Below, one piece after another: positions 41,441-51,846 of a DNA stretch of 64,000 nt. The stretch is from NCBI GenBank assembly GCA_963739985.1, contig CAVUCE010000022.1, positions 372,001 through 436,000 of the forward strand, in the 5' to 3' direction. The notes below the pieces were generated by a model. That model worked only from the letters and a program-made list of their open reading frames with translations, did not search any database and was not told the origin of the DNA. The first letter of the stretch is position 1. Each line of letters begins with the position of its first letter. This DNA is from CAVUCE01 sp963739985. Its GTDB lineage: Bacteria > Bacteroidota > Ignavibacteria > Ignavibacteriales > Ignavibacteriaceae. The translations under genes and the position numbers were made by a program.

Positions 41441-42454
41441 TTACATTGAACGATTGATGACTTCGGCAATCATTTTAACTTGTTTCATCAATTCTTCAAA
41501 TTGATCAGGTAATAATGCCTGAGGACCGTCTGACAAGGCTTTTTCCGGATCGTTGTGAACTTCTACCATCAAACCATCAGCACCGGCAGCAACTGCCGCA
41601 CGAGCCATTGGCAGCACTTTATCTCTTAACCCTGTAGCATGCGATGGATCTGCAATTACAGGTAAATGACTTCTTTTATGAACCACAGGGATCGCGGAAA
41701 GATCGAAAGTATTTCGGGTATAAGTTTCAAAAGTCCTAATTCCTCTTTCACATAACATCACATTTGTATTTCCGCTGGATAGTATATATTCAGCAGACAT
41801 AAGCCAATCTTCAACTGTTGCTGAAAGTCCGCGCTTTAACATAATAGGAGTTGAAACTTTTCCAAGTTCTCTAAGAAGAGCAAAGTTTTGCATATTTCTA
41901 GCACCGACTTGAAAAATATCGGTATACTCGTTTATTAATTCGATTTGGCTATTTTCCATAACTTCAGTAATTACGAGCATGTTATATTTATCAGCAGCTT
42001 TTCTCAACAACTTCAATCCTTCTTCGCCTAATCCTTGAAAAGAATAAGGTGATGTGCGTGGCTTGAATGCTCCGCCTCTTAAAATTTTTGCACCTGCTTT
42101 TGAAACAACTTCTGCAACAGTCATTATTTGATCTTCATTTTCAACGGAACAAGGCCCGGCCATCATAATAATTTCATTTCCGCCGATCTCAACATCTTTA
42201 ATCTTAATTACAGTATCATCTTTTTTGAAGGTTCTGCTAGCTAATTTAAATGGTTCGGTAATCCTATAAACCTCCGAAACACCATCAAGTATTTTTACCT
42301 TACGAGTATCAAAATCCGGTTTAACACCAATAGCACCGAGAACAATCTGTTCGATTCCCGTAGATTTATGGACCGCGAAACCAAAGTCCTCAAGATGTTT
42401 AATAACATTTTCTATTTGTTTATCGCCAGCATTTTTTTCTAATACTATAACCAC
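41441..42454 (-). CDS. aroF: 3-deoxy-7-phosphoheptulonate synthase (DAHP synthase, type I-beta)
   Basis: A 337-residue first enzyme of the shikimate pathway, joining phosphoenolpyruvate and erythrose-4-phosphate. An N-terminal ferredoxin-like domain (about 1-70) precedes a TIM barrel with the signatures MMAGPCSVENEDQ, RGGAFKPRTSPYSFQG, FQVGARNMQN, PIMLKRGLSA and VIADPSHATG (metal-site His). The N-terminal domain and lack of an E. coli-type extension place it in the I-beta group, often feedback-regulated through this domain. Together with tyrA downstream it supports aromatic amino acid synthesis. Confidence 0.94.
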   Translation of the reverse strand: MVIVLEKNAGDKQIENVIKHLEDFGFAVHKSTGIEQIVLGAIGVKPDFDTRKVKILDGVSEVYRITEPFKLASRTFKKDDTVIKIKDVEIGGNEIIMMAGPCSVENEDQIMTVAEVVSKAGAKILRGGAFKPRTSPYSFQGLGEEGLKLLRKAADKYNMLVITEVMENSQIELINEYTDIFQVGARNMQNFALLRELGKVSTPIMLKRGLSATVEDWLMSAEYILSSGNTNVMLCERGIRTFETYTRNTFDLSAIPVVHKRSHLPVIADPSHATGLRDKVLPMARAAVAAGADGLMVEVHNDPEKALSDGPQALLPDQFEELMKQVKMIAEVINRSM

Positions 42455-42475
42455 TTTTTACTCCTACTGTATAAT

Positions 42476-43102
42476 TTAATTTTTATGAAAATTCTTTTCG
42501 CCTGCTTCTATAGCTACATCAATATGATCTTCCTTTGTTGGAATTGCGCATGAATATCTAGCACTGTATGAACAATAAGGATTGTAAGCAAGATTAAAAT
42601 CTATAGTATAAATATGATCTTTATCCTCGTTTAAATCAAAATCTAAATACCGCCCTACTCCGTATGTTTCATTTCCGGTTGTTTTATCCGTAAACCAAAT
42701 TGAGTAATAAACTTGCCCGTTTTTTGAGTCAGTTTTATAAACGTTTATTTTATAATCTTTATTCTTGTAATTAAATACCACATATCCATATCGAACGCTT
42801 TTCCGTTCTTCTCCTTTTGTACCAAAAACCGAAATCGTATCTTTTTCCGGGTATTCATAAAGTTTACTTTTAAATACAAAATCCGGATTTACATCGTAAT
42901 ATTTTAACGGTTCAAAATGAGCGGTAGAATCCTGGTTAAAGGGAGAATCAGGATTATTCTTCATATAACCATCTTTTTCCTGCCTGAATTTCTCAATCCC
43001 GGAGATATACTTTTGCTGCTCAGGTGTGTAACTTTTTCCGCAAGAAAAGAATAAAAATAAGCTTGATAAAGCTAAAGTATATACTAAATATTTTTTAAGC
43101 AT
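42476..43102 (-). CDS. DUF1684 lipoprotein
   Basis: A 208-residue lipoprotein (signal LSSLFLFFSC, cysteine near residue 21). The mature part is the DUF1684 family: YISGIEKFRQEKDGYMKNNP, PLKYYDVNPDFVFKSKLYEY, then the YGVGRYLDFDL and NLAYNPYCSYSARYSCAIP segments, whose conserved Tyr-Asn-Pro-x-Cys motif is the family hallmark. A role in the cell envelope is likely but no activity is established. The start overlaps the mutS stop by 8 bases, so expression is coupled to mutS. Confidence 0.85.
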   Translation of the reverse strand: MLKKYLVYTLALSSLFLFFSCGKSYTPEQQKYISGIEKFRQEKDGYMKNNPDSPFNQDSTAHFEPLKYYDVNPDFVFKSKLYEYPEKDTISVFGTKGEERKSVRYGYVVFNYKNKDYKINVYKTDSKNGQVYYSIWFTDKTTGNETYGVGRYLDFDLNEDKDHIYTIDFNLAYNPYCSYSARYSCAIPTKEDHIDVAIEAGEKNFHKN

Positions 43103-45707
43103 TTTTTTGAACCTTTTTTTTCAATTCACTTAGTTTATTAAGTGCCTCAATTGGCGTAAGATTGTTAATTTCAATTCCGTTTAACTCGCCTCTTAGTTCA
43201 TCATCTCTAAACTCAAACATACTAATTTGATTATCATTTTCATTCTTTATTTTACTCAGCTTTTCCTTTTTAATCTCGTAAGGAGTTAATTCTTTTCCTT
43301 CAAGATTTTCTAAAATTTCTTTGGCTCTGTTAGTTACAAAAATAGGTAATCCTGCCATTTGCGCAACTTGTATTCCATAGCTATGATCCGCTCCACCGCG
43401 GCTAACTTTGTGAAGGAAGATCACTTTGTCATCATATTCGCGGACTTCTACTTTATAGTTTTTTATTCTTGGAAAAATTTCAGACATTTCATTCAGCTCG
43501 TGGTAATGAGTTGCAAAAAGCGTTTTAGCGGCAACTATGGGATTTTCATGCAGATATTCGGTTATCGCCCACGCAATAGAAATTCCGTCAAAAGTACTAG
43601 TGCCACGGCCTATTTCATCCAGTAAAATTAAACTTTTTGATGACGCATTGTTCAAAATATTTGCTGCTTCCTGCATTTCAACCAGAAAAGTACTTTCACC
43701 GGCGGATATATTATCACTCGCTCCGACTCTTGTGAAGATTCTATCTATCACTCCTATGTTTGCTGATTTGGCAGGAACAAACGAACCAATTTGCGCTAAA
43801 AGAACAATCAATCCAATTTGTCTTAAATACACCGATTTACCTGACATGTTTGGACCGGTTAAAATAATAATTTGATCATCAGAATTATTTAAGCTGCAAC
43901 TATTGGAAGTAAACTTTTCTCCGGGCGGTAAAATTCTTTCAACTACCGGGTGTCTTCCTTCATTTATCTCAAGAATATCTTCATCTGAAACTGTAGGCTT
44001 AACATAATTATACTCTTCTGCACTTTGAGCAAAAGATAAAAAACAATCTATCATTGCAATTAACTTGGCATTTGATTGAATTGCTTCTGCTTCTTGTGCT
44101 ACAGTCAATCTAATTTCATTGAAAAGCTGAGATTCAAGTTCGTAAATTTTTTCTTCTGCATTTAATATTTTTTCTTCATAAGTCTTTAGTTCCGGAGTTA
44201 TAAATCTTTCGGAATTTACGAGTGTTTGTTTCCTTATGTATGTATCCGGAACTTTATCTTTATTCGTATGACTAATCTCTATATAATAACCAAAAACCCT
44301 ATTGTAGTTAACTTTTAATGAGGAAATACCGGTTTTTTCCCGTTCACTCTTCTGAAGATTTGCAATCCAGTCTTTACCATGAAGAGAAATATCTCGTAAT
44401 TCATCAAGCTCCGGACTAAATCCATTTTTTATAACTCCGCCGTCTGCAATGTTTAATGGAGGAGAATCGAGTACCGCGCTTTCCACTTTTTCAACAAGTT
44501 TATCTAAAGAAGACAAAGATGAATTTAACTGTTTGAGAGTATTTACTTCGATACCATTCAACAATTCTTTTATCTGTGGAATTTTTTTGAGAGAAGCTTT
44601 TAAAGAAACAATTTCTCTAGGATTTGCTCTTCCTGTGCAAACCTTAGAAATCAATCTTTCAAGATCACCAATTTCACTTAGTTCTGATATTAAATTTCTC
44701 CTCAACTCTTTTTTGTTCAAAAACTCATTCACACATTCCTGGCGTTTTAAAATCAGATCGAGTTTTTTTAGCGGCATCGAAATCCATTTTTTTAGAAGCC
44801 TGCCGCCCATAGCGGTTTCGGTTTTATCTATAATTGAAATTAGTGAACCTTCCCTACCGCCGTCATACATAGAGAAAGTTATTTCGAGATTTCTTTTAGT
44901 TGAATAATCCAACGCCATGTATTCTGAAGGATTATAAGCTGAAACTTTGTTTAGATGTGATAAGTTTGCCTTCTGAGTTTCCTGCAAATAATTAAGAACT
45001 ACACCGGAAGCAATAATTCCGGTTGAAAAATTTTCTACACCAAATCCTTTAAGATTTACAGTTTTGAATTGCATTATTAAAAGCTCTTTTGCGTATTCAA
45101 AATTGAAAATCCAATCATCAACTTTCGTAATTCTTATTCCGGAATTAATTTTATTAACAATTTTAGAAAAATGATCTCTATCTTTTTTCTGAACCAGTAA
45201 TTCGGAAGGAGCAATTGATTCAACTTGCTGCTGTACAATTTGTTCCGGAACTTCATAAGCATAAAATTCCCCGGTAGAAATATCGCAGAAAGAGATTCCG
45301 GCAATCTGTTCTTTTATACAAATTGCCATCAAGTAATTATTCTTTTTATGATCTAGTAACTTATCTGAAAAAGCAACGCCTGGTGTAACAACTTCAATTA
45401 CTTCTCTTTTTACAATTCCCTTGGCAAACTTTGGATTTTCAACTTGTTCACAAACCGCAACTCTATAACCTGCTCTGACTAATTTAGGTAAATAAGTATC
45501 GATTGCATGATGTGGAAAACCGGCAAGAGGAACTTCACCGGCGGCTCCGTTAGCTCTTTTAGTTAAAGTTATTCCAAGAACTTTTGCTGCAGTTTTTGCG
45601 TCTTCTTCAAAAGTCTCAAAAAAGTCACCCATCCTAAAAAGTAAAATTGTATCAGGATGAGCCTGCTTAATCTTAGAATATTGAGCCATCAAGGGAGTTT
45701 GTTGCAT
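43095..45707 (-). CDS. mutS: DNA mismatch repair protein MutS
   Basis: An 870-residue mismatch-recognition ATPase. The N-terminal domain has the mismatch-probing Phe-x-Glu motif at F29-x-E31 (MGDFFETF). Connector, core and clamp domains follow (about 120-560). The C-terminal ATPase has Walker A GPNMSGKS at 618-625, then LLDEIGRGTSTFDG (Walker B/signature) and FATHYHEL. Length and order match MutS1 rather than MutS2. The following DUF1684 gene overlaps it by 8 bases. No mutL lies in the window. Confidence 0.96.
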   Translation of the reverse strand: MQQTPLMAQYSKIKQAHPDTILLFRMGDFFETFEEDAKTAAKVLGITLTKRANGAAGEVPLAGFPHHAIDTYLPKLVRAGYRVAVCEQVENPKFAKGIVKREVIEVVTPGVAFSDKLLDHKKNNYLMAICIKEQIAGISFCDISTGEFYAYEVPEQIVQQQVESIAPSELLVQKKDRDHFSKIVNKINSGIRITKVDDWIFNFEYAKELLIMQFKTVNLKGFGVENFSTGIIASGVVLNYLQETQKANLSHLNKVSAYNPSEYMALDYSTKRNLEITFSMYDGGREGSLISIIDKTETAMGGRLLKKWISMPLKKLDLILKRQECVNEFLNKKELRRNLISELSEIGDLERLISKVCTGRANPREIVSLKASLKKIPQIKELLNGIEVNTLKQLNSSLSSLDKLVEKVESAVLDSPPLNIADGGVIKNGFSPELDELRDISLHGKDWIANLQKSEREKTGISSLKVNYNRVFGYYIEISHTNKDKVPDTYIRKQTLVNSERFITPELKTYEEKILNAEEKIYELESQLFNEIRLTVAQEAEAIQSNAKLIAMIDCFLSFAQSAEEYNYVKPTVSDEDILEINEGRHPVVERILPPGEKFTSNSCSLNNSDDQIIILTGPNMSGKSVYLRQIGLIVLLAQIGSFVPAKSANIGVIDRIFTRVGASDNISAGESTFLVEMQEAANILNNASSKSLILLDEIGRGTSTFDGISIAWAITEYLHENPIVAAKTLFATHYHELNEMSEIFPRIKNYKVEVREYDDKVIFLHKVSRGGADHSYGIQVAQMAGLPIFVTNRAKEILENLEGKELTPYEIKKEKLSKIKNENDNQISMFEFRDDELRGELNGIEINNLTPIEALNKLSELKKKVQKNA

Positions 45708-46059
45708 TTTGGGCGTAATTTCTCTTAAATAGAATCTAAAAATAGGTTAATATATAAAGAATATCAATTTGGCTGATTGGTGTTTTTTATGTAAAAAGGA
45801 TAGAAAATTAGCGGCTTTATTGAATTTAGTTCAATTGTAGCTAGTAAATAGATTTAACCCAGATTATACAAATGGTAAACCTGGATTAAATCTTGCACTT
45901 TTATAATTTCTTCAATCTTTTTTGCACTAATCAATTCAATGATTATCAACAAGAAAGATTATTATTTGATTTCAACTTAATGGCATTATTCAAACGGCAC
46001 ATTCCCAACTTTCTTGAATTTGATTATAAACTTCAAATTGCTGCTGAGCTATATTTTGA
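45708..46059. other. Intergenic region, no gene accepted
   Basis: About 350 bases between mutS and the ADH-family gene, both on the minus strand. It should hold the mutS promoter. A 77-codon plus-strand frame that begins here (45893) runs into the ADH coding sequence and has no family resemblance or RBS; I do not accept it. No RNA structure was noticed. Confidence 0.5.
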
Positions 46060-47097
46060 TTATTCAGAATCAATACCGCTTAATACAATTTTACCTATAG
46101 TCCTACCGGATTCAATTTTTGCATGAGCCTTGCGAAGATTTTCCGCATTCAACTTTCCGCCATTTTCATTTATGGTTGATTTGATTTGGCCCTTTTCAAT
46201 TAAATCGGCAACTGAGTTCAGTAGAAAATGTTGTGAAATCATATCCGGAGTTTTATAAGACGATTTGGTAAACATCAACTCCCAAGAAAAATTACCGCTT
46301 TTTGGTCTTAATAAACTTATATCTAGTTCTTCACCTTTGTTAGCTCCTATAATCGAGCAGAATCTTCCGAAGGGTTTAAGTACTTCAACTGCTTTAGGGT
46401 AATGTCTTCCGGCATCGTTTAAACAAAAAATGTAATCAACTTCTTTTATACCTATTTTGCTAAATTCATCTTTGAAATCATTATAGTGATTTATAACATT
46501 ATCGGCGCCTAACTCTAAACACCATTCTTTAGTCTTATCCCTGGAAGCTGTTGCAATTATATTTAACGAAGTCAGGCTTTTTAAAAGCTGAATTGCGATA
46601 GAACCGACTCCGCCTGCTCCGCCTATAATTAAAATCGATTTCCCTTCGGTTGCTTTTAGATCATTAACCGGAATGGACATTTGTTCAAACATTCCTTCCC
46701 AGGCGGTTATGGTTGTCAAAGGCAAAGCTGCGGCTTCTTCAAAGGATAAATTTTTTGGTTTACGTCCAACAATTCTTTCATCAACAAGCTGAAACTCGCT
46801 ATTGCTGCCATGTCTTAAATTACTGCCAGAATAATAAACCTCATCGCCTTCTTTAAATAATGTTACACTATCACCAACTTCTTCCACAATTCCGGATGCA
46901 TCATAACCAAGTATTTTGGGATTCTTTTCAACTTTTTCTTTAGGACTTCTAACTTTCGTATCAACAGGATTTACGGCAACTGCTTTTACTCTAACTAATA
47001 TATCATGATCTTCTGCTTTAGGCTTTGGAATTTCCAAATCAATTAAACTTTCCGGATCATCAATCGGCAAATATTTATATAAACCTACTGCTTTCAT
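46060..47097 (-). CDS. Zinc-independent MDR-family alcohol dehydrogenase/quinone oxidoreductase
   Basis: A 345-residue medium-chain dehydrogenase/reductase. The GroES-like N-terminal domain contains VNPVDTKVRSP and LGYDASGIVEEVG. The Rossmann domain has ILIIGGAGGVGSIAIQLLKS. The usual zinc-ligand cysteines are absent, as in quinone oxidoreductases and the 'zinc-binding alcohol dehydrogenase family' group represented by YfmJ/ZADH2-like enzymes. It probably reduces quinones or enals with NADPH. Single gene; no close partner. Confidence 0.86.
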   Translation of the reverse strand: MKAVGLYKYLPIDDPESLIDLEIPKPKAEDHDILVRVKAVAVNPVDTKVRSPKEKVEKNPKILGYDASGIVEEVGDSVTLFKEGDEVYYSGSNLRHGSNSEFQLVDERIVGRKPKNLSFEEAAALPLTTITAWEGMFEQMSIPVNDLKATEGKSILIIGGAGGVGSIAIQLLKSLTSLNIIATASRDKTKEWCLELGADNVINHYNDFKDEFSKIGIKEVDYIFCLNDAGRHYPKAVEVLKPFGRFCSIIGANKGEELDISLLRPKSGNFSWELMFTKSSYKTPDMISQHFLLNSVADLIEKGQIKSTINENGGKLNAENLRKAHAKIESGRTIGKIVLSGIDSE

Positions 47098-47336
47098 CTT
47101 TTACCTCTCTTTCATTTCATAACAACTTCGAGTAATTATAAATATATAAATAATAAAGTTATAATTGATGATTTGACTCAAATGATATTGGTATAACATT
47201 TTATAGTAAGTAAAACCAAATTTTCTATTTAGAAATCCGCCCTTTCCGGAGTCTCAATTAGGGTTCTAATTAAATTTAAAGAATTTCCTATTTACAATAA
47301 TGACATTTTAAATTTTTAGAAGTCACCAATTAATAT

Positions 47337-50300
47337 TTATTTAAGCAGTATCATCTTTCCGAATTTTACAAAGTTTTTTCCGATTGCGCGGTAAATGTAC
47401 TCGCCGCTGCTGAGTTTATCGGCATTAAATCTAAAAGTATGCTTACCAGAGCTGAGAAAGCCGTTATAAATTTGAGCTACTTTTTCGCCGAGGACATTAA
47501 AGACTTCAATTTTTACTCTCTGTCCCTTCACAATATTCAGATTGAATTGTGTAGTCGGATTAAACGGATTAGGATATGCCGGAGAAAGTTTATATTCTTT
47601 TGGCAGAGATGCTTTATCTTCCACAGCGGTCTTTTTAGAAACTTGGATGCAATTACTGAATTCAGAAGTTCCCCGTGTATTATAAGAATTTCCATTATTA
47701 TCAAAAAAAGTTGCCGTTGCAGTAATTACATCTCCTGCGTTTAATTGAACTGATGACGGAATTCCCGCATCGAAAACAGAGTCTTTGCCAGCCTTAGAAA
47801 CAAAATCAACATGGCCGAGATATTTTTCGCCTTCCCCTCTTCCGTTTGATTCACACATAGAATTAACAAAAAATTCTATTCTATAACTTCCGTCGACCTC
47901 GGTAAAAAGATGACCTTTTATATCTGTTGGAGTCGCTGAAGTAAGTACAGGGTAATTTTGAAGATGATTCGGTCCTTCATCTACGTCTCCCGAATCGTTT
48001 GGAGTCGGACCATCATAACCCAAATCAATTCCCATATCTTCACTTTCACTAATGTTGTTCCTTAGAAAGATGGACTCTCCACCCTGTCCATAAGTTATTC
48101 CATTTTTGCCATTTTGTTTAATATCATTTTCAACAATAGTATGCTTATCTCCTTCAAGATAAATTCCGTGATGTTTATTTCCTATTATTTCATTGCCTGT
48201 TTGAGGACGCATAAAAATCCCAACATAAGTTCCCGTGGAATCCCGAATATCTAAACCGGTTCTATTTGGCAGTTTCACGGAATCTAAGCCGATTCCAATT
48301 TTATTTCCAATTATAATATTATTTCTAAAATCCGGCCTGTCTTTGGGTTTTACTCTATTATCAATAGCAATTCCGGCAATTGTATTTCCTGCAATTATAT
48401 TTCCGCCGGTAACATCTAAATCCGGTTTGCTTTGATCGTATGGCCCGCCGATTGTAACGTTGGTTGCCGTGTATAAATAAATTCCATAAGTATTTGGAAG
48501 CGAATCTTTACCGGTCGCATCTGTCCCGATTTTATTATTGTAAATTTCAGCACTCGGCGGATCATCTATTATATTTAATCCGGAAATGTTAATTGCAACA
48601 GTATCGCCGGAAATTAGATTTCCTTCATTTTTATTTAAGCCGCCTATTAAAACATCTTTTGCAGCCGGACCATTAACTAAATGAATTCCTTTATGATTAT
48701 AAATCGCTTTTTTACCGGTTTTATCTGTACCTATATAATTTCCTTGAATTACATTTCTCGGACCGGGACTGTTATAATTTCCTGCAATAAGTTTTATTCC
48801 GGCATTTGTATTTCCTGATATTACATTTCTCTGCGAACTGTCAGGTCCGCCAATTTGAGCTCCATAAGCATAAGCACCAACACCAATAATATTTTTTGCT
48901 GCTTTTGTACCTGAAGGATCAACGCCAATATAGTTTCCTTCAATTACACAATTATCAGATGGTGCATTATTAATTATGCCGTATTCGCCATTAGTAATTG
49001 CCAGGCTTTTTACCACATTATCATTAAGCAGCGTTAAATTTGCGGCATCAGCGTTTTGAAGTTTCTGCATTGCTTCGCCCGATAATTCAATGACAGGCGC
49101 GTCTTTATATCCCGGAGCACTTGTACCATCAATAACTACTCCCTCCGGTACTGTATACCCGAGCGGAATAGGTATCGGAAAATCGCTGTCTATTACAATT
49201 TTTCCTTTAACACCAAAACTTATTGTACCGGTTTCCTGCATAGCTAAAAGATGATCAAGTGCGCATCTGAGCGTTCTTATTCCGGTATAACCTTTATCTT
49301 TATTTCCTGTATCGCAAATTCCGTCGCTAGGGTCGCCGTCTCCTTTATCGCCCAGCGAGTTAACAGTAATTGCCTCCTGAGTTGCTGTAGGAATAAAACT
49401 CGGACCATTATTTCCTTCTCCGAGAATAATCATATCATCAAGTGCATCTAAGCTTGCTCTTTGATAAATAACTTTATTAATTTTTTGTTTAGTAAAAACT
49501 ACGTCGGTCTTTTTCTTTTTGAGTTTAAAATTTGCAAATTGAAATTTTTTATTTTTGAAAAAAGTTTTATCGAGTAGATAAATTATTCCGTTATTTTTAT
49601 CAATAACCGTTAAATCAGATGTAACATATGGAGAAAGATTTCCTTTCTTTAATTGAAGATTAGCTGTTTCATTTTCTAAGCAAGATAAAGCCGAACTCGT
49701 TACAAATTTCCATTTATTAATATCTATATTATTTTTTGTGTCAAATAAACTTATTGAAGCATCATCAAATAAAACAGCTAATTGGTGAGAATCATATTTT
49801 GAAAAATTTCCAATGCTTATTCCGTTAATTTTTTTGCTAAATCTTTTAACTTTAACGGAATAATTCATTACATCATCTTTAATCTTTTGATTATTATCTA
49901 AAGAAAATATATAGATTCTTTTACCGGTAGAAACAACTAAATTGTTTGAAGTACTGAAACTTAATCCGGCGACTTTTACATCTGATATTTTTTGATTGAA
50001 TGGAATTCTCTGCTCGAAAAAATTATCACCGGAATAATCACGTTTATGAATAACCAGTTCTTCTCTGCCTGCTATTTGATTAACTGTTATTAAATCAACT
50101 AAGCCGTCGCTAAAGAACAAATCTTTAGCTATTATTTTTTCAATGCTTGAGTTGATATCAAAATTTCTTATCGATTCAAATTTACCTTTTCCATCGCCGT
50201 AATAAATCGAAAAACCTTTTTTGTTTTTAAAAGTTAAAGCTAAATCGCGATTGCCGTCATTATTAAAATCACCTGAAGTGATAAATTTAGGCTCGGAAGA

Positions 50301-50693
50301 AATATTTGTTGATTTACTTTTCCCGGAAAACAAGTTTTCTTTATTGGGATTAAAAATCTTATGAGGGAAATTGGGCAAACTTAATGAAGGATATATCTTT
50401 TCAGCTTTGTTAAAAACTAAAACTCCTTTTTCACCTTTTGAGAATGCTCTTAATAAATCTTTTTTACCGTCGTTGTTAAAATCACCAATTACAAATCCTT
50501 CAGCGTGCAATTTCGAGTTGGTTTTGTCAATTAAATTCTTTCCGTTTAACAGAAAAAACCTGGAACCTTTAATTGAATGGTGTTCGGTAATTACGGTTTT
50601 TCCGTTCGTTTTATATTTAATTTGTGAATTTGCAAAGTTGGAAATTAGAATTGTTATTAAAATGGATATAAAACAAGAAGTAAAAAACTTCAT
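47337..50693 (-). CDS. Large T9SS-secreted protein with FG-GAP repeats and right-handed beta-helix
   Basis: An 1118-residue exported protein (signal 1-23, ending NFANSQ). The N-terminal third has FG-GAP/VCBS strands with calcium-type DFNNDGKKD and DFNNDGNRDLAL motifs. A CSLREA-like segment near residue 440-475 (SDGICDTGNKDKGYTGIRTL) introduces a parallel beta-helix (about 480-900) with many NxxxGNxIG turns (VIEGNYIGVDPSGTKAAKN, VIQGNYIGTDKTGKKAI). The protein ends with a T9SS type A sorting domain (about 1035-1118: YPNPFNPTTQFNL, VFNVLGEKV, SSGEYIYR). It should be exported by Sec and then by the type IX system to the surface. The beta-helix suggests polysaccharide binding or cleavage, but no catalytic residues are recognised. 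Confidence 0.85.
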   Translation of the reverse strand: MKFFTSCFISILITILISNFANSQIKYKTNGKTVITEHHSIKGSRFFLLNGKNLIDKTNSKLHAEGFVIGDFNNDGKKDLLRAFSKGEKGVLVFNKAEKIYPSLSLPNFPHKIFNPNKENLFSGKSKSTNISSEPKFITSGDFNNDGNRDLALTFKNKKGFSIYYGDGKGKFESIRNFDINSSIEKIIAKDLFFSDGLVDLITVNQIAGREELVIHKRDYSGDNFFEQRIPFNQKISDVKVAGLSFSTSNNLVVSTGKRIYIFSLDNNQKIKDDVMNYSVKVKRFSKKINGISIGNFSKYDSHQLAVLFDDASISLFDTKNNIDINKWKFVTSSALSCLENETANLQLKKGNLSPYVTSDLTVIDKNNGIIYLLDKTFFKNKKFQFANFKLKKKKTDVVFTKQKINKVIYQRASLDALDDMIILGEGNNGPSFIPTATQEAITVNSLGDKGDGDPSDGICDTGNKDKGYTGIRTLRCALDHLLAMQETGTISFGVKGKIVIDSDFPIPIPLGYTVPEGVVIDGTSAPGYKDAPVIELSGEAMQKLQNADAANLTLLNDNVVKSLAITNGEYGIINNAPSDNCVIEGNYIGVDPSGTKAAKNIIGVGAYAYGAQIGGPDSSQRNVISGNTNAGIKLIAGNYNSPGPRNVIQGNYIGTDKTGKKAIYNHKGIHLVNGPAAKDVLIGGLNKNEGNLISGDTVAINISGLNIIDDPPSAEIYNNKIGTDATGKDSLPNTYGIYLYTATNVTIGGPYDQSKPDLDVTGGNIIAGNTIAGIAIDNRVKPKDRPDFRNNIIIGNKIGIGLDSVKLPNRTGLDIRDSTGTYVGIFMRPQTGNEIIGNKHHGIYLEGDKHTIVENDIKQNGKNGITYGQGGESIFLRNNISESEDMGIDLGYDGPTPNDSGDVDEGPNHLQNYPVLTSATPTDIKGHLFTEVDGSYRIEFFVNSMCESNGRGEGEKYLGHVDFVSKAGKDSVFDAGIPSSVQLNAGDVITATATFFDNNGNSYNTRGTSEFSNCIQVSKKTAVEDKASLPKEYKLSPAYPNPFNPTTQFNLNIVKGQRVKIEVFNVLGEKVAQIYNGFLSSGKHTFRFNADKLSSGEYIYRAIGKNFVKFGKMILLK

Positions 50694-50989
50694 TAAAATA
50701 ACCTCCGTTTTTAATTTTTGGCAAAATAAAATGAGTTGAAAACTTCATAAAAAACGAAGCTTATCAACTATTGTTTGTTTATATTAATAAATGTAGGATC
50801 GAACAGAAGTATTCATTTAACCCGTTTTGCAGTTTTAGTATAAAAAAATATTTTCTTTTTTACAAAAAATCTTAATTTTTTTAGTTTGCCGGAATTAATG
50901 AAATTTGTATACAGATCGCATAAAATTTTTCACTTTAATTTATATTCGTATATTATTAGTAGGGATAATTAACAACAAATTTGGTTTGT

Positions 50990-51709
50990 ATGAAAGAAGA
51001 CTATCACAAATGGTATAACCACCACTTAAACCGTGAATTTGAGATGCTGGTTTTCGGACATTTCGGAATTCCTTTAATAATTTTTCCCACTGCTCGAAGC
51101 AAATATTTTGAAGCGAAGGATATGGGATTGATTTCTGCTTTGACAAATTTTATTGAGGATGGAAAATTAAAAGTTTATTGCCCCGATAGTTACGATGCAA
51201 ATAGCTGGTTTAACTATGATATTCCGCCACAGCAACGTGCAGCAAACCATATTGAATACGAGAATTTAATAATAAATGACGTTCTTGAATTTGCAAGACA
51301 TGAAACCGAATCAGAAAAAGTTTCGGTTGCCGGTTGTGCTTTTGGAGCTTATCACGCTGCAAATTTGGCATTTAAACATCCGGATAAAATTGGTTCACTT
51401 ATTTGCCTGAGTGGAATATTTGACATAAGAAATCATATTTATGGTTATTATGATGATAATTGCTATTTCAATAATCCTCCTGATTATCTTCCCAGTCTTT
51501 CGGATTCATGGTATATTAACTCGTTCAAAGAGATGAAAATTATCTTAGGAACCGGAGAAAATGATCCGAGTTTAGAGGCAAATAAAAGTCTATCATTTAT
51601 GTTAAATAGAAAAGGGGTTGAAAATTGGCTGGATATCTGGGAAAGAGCAGAATCTGATTGGAGTTGGTGGAGACAAATGTTTCCTAATTACATTGCTAAA
51701 ATTTTATGA
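50990..51709 (+). CDS. Esterase-family alpha/beta-hydrolase fold protein, catalytic residues apparently lost
   Basis: A 239-residue cytosolic protein of the COG4947 esterase family. The start is taken at ATG 50990 rather than a TTG three codons upstream. Family segments are clear: MLVFGHFGIPLIIFPTARSK, the KVYCPDSYDANSWFN strand and LIICLSG-like LICLSGIFDI. The nucleophile elbow reads GCAFGAYHA, with Ala117 where the family has Ser (GCSxGxYHA). The C-terminal motif reads AESDWSWWRQM, with Ser222 where the family usually has the catalytic His (HDWxWW). It therefore looks like a pseudo-enzyme. It lies 137 bases upstream of the GH13 gene on the same strand. The family consensus is recalled, not aligned. 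Confidence 0.8.
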   Translation: MKEDYHKWYNHHLNREFEMLVFGHFGIPLIIFPTARSKYFEAKDMGLISALTNFIEDGKLKVYCPDSYDANSWFNYDIPPQQRAANHIEYENLIINDVLEFARHETESEKVSVAGCAFGAYHAANLAFKHPDKIGSLICLSGIFDIRNHIYGYYDDNCYFNNPPDYLPSLSDSWYINSFKEMKIILGTGENDPSLEANKSLSFMLNRKGVENWLDIWERAESDWSWWRQMFPNYIAKIL

Positions 51710-51846
51710 TTCTACAGGGGAGAACACTATTCGCTCACATCTAAATTAAGTAATTTTCATTCTTAAATTATTATATTAAATTAAATAGTACATAAGCGGC
51801 TTAAGCCTAAGCTATAAATTTATCAATAATTAAAACAGATTATGTT

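Noticed and set aside
43359..44907. Several plus-strand frames of 88-152 codons within mutS
   Set aside because: They are antisense to a full-length, motif-complete mutS and have no own signals.
45893..46126. 77-codon plus-strand frame in the gap before the ADH gene
   Set aside because: It has no recognisable motif or RBS and its 3' end runs into the antisense of a real gene; composition looks like AT-rich chance coding.
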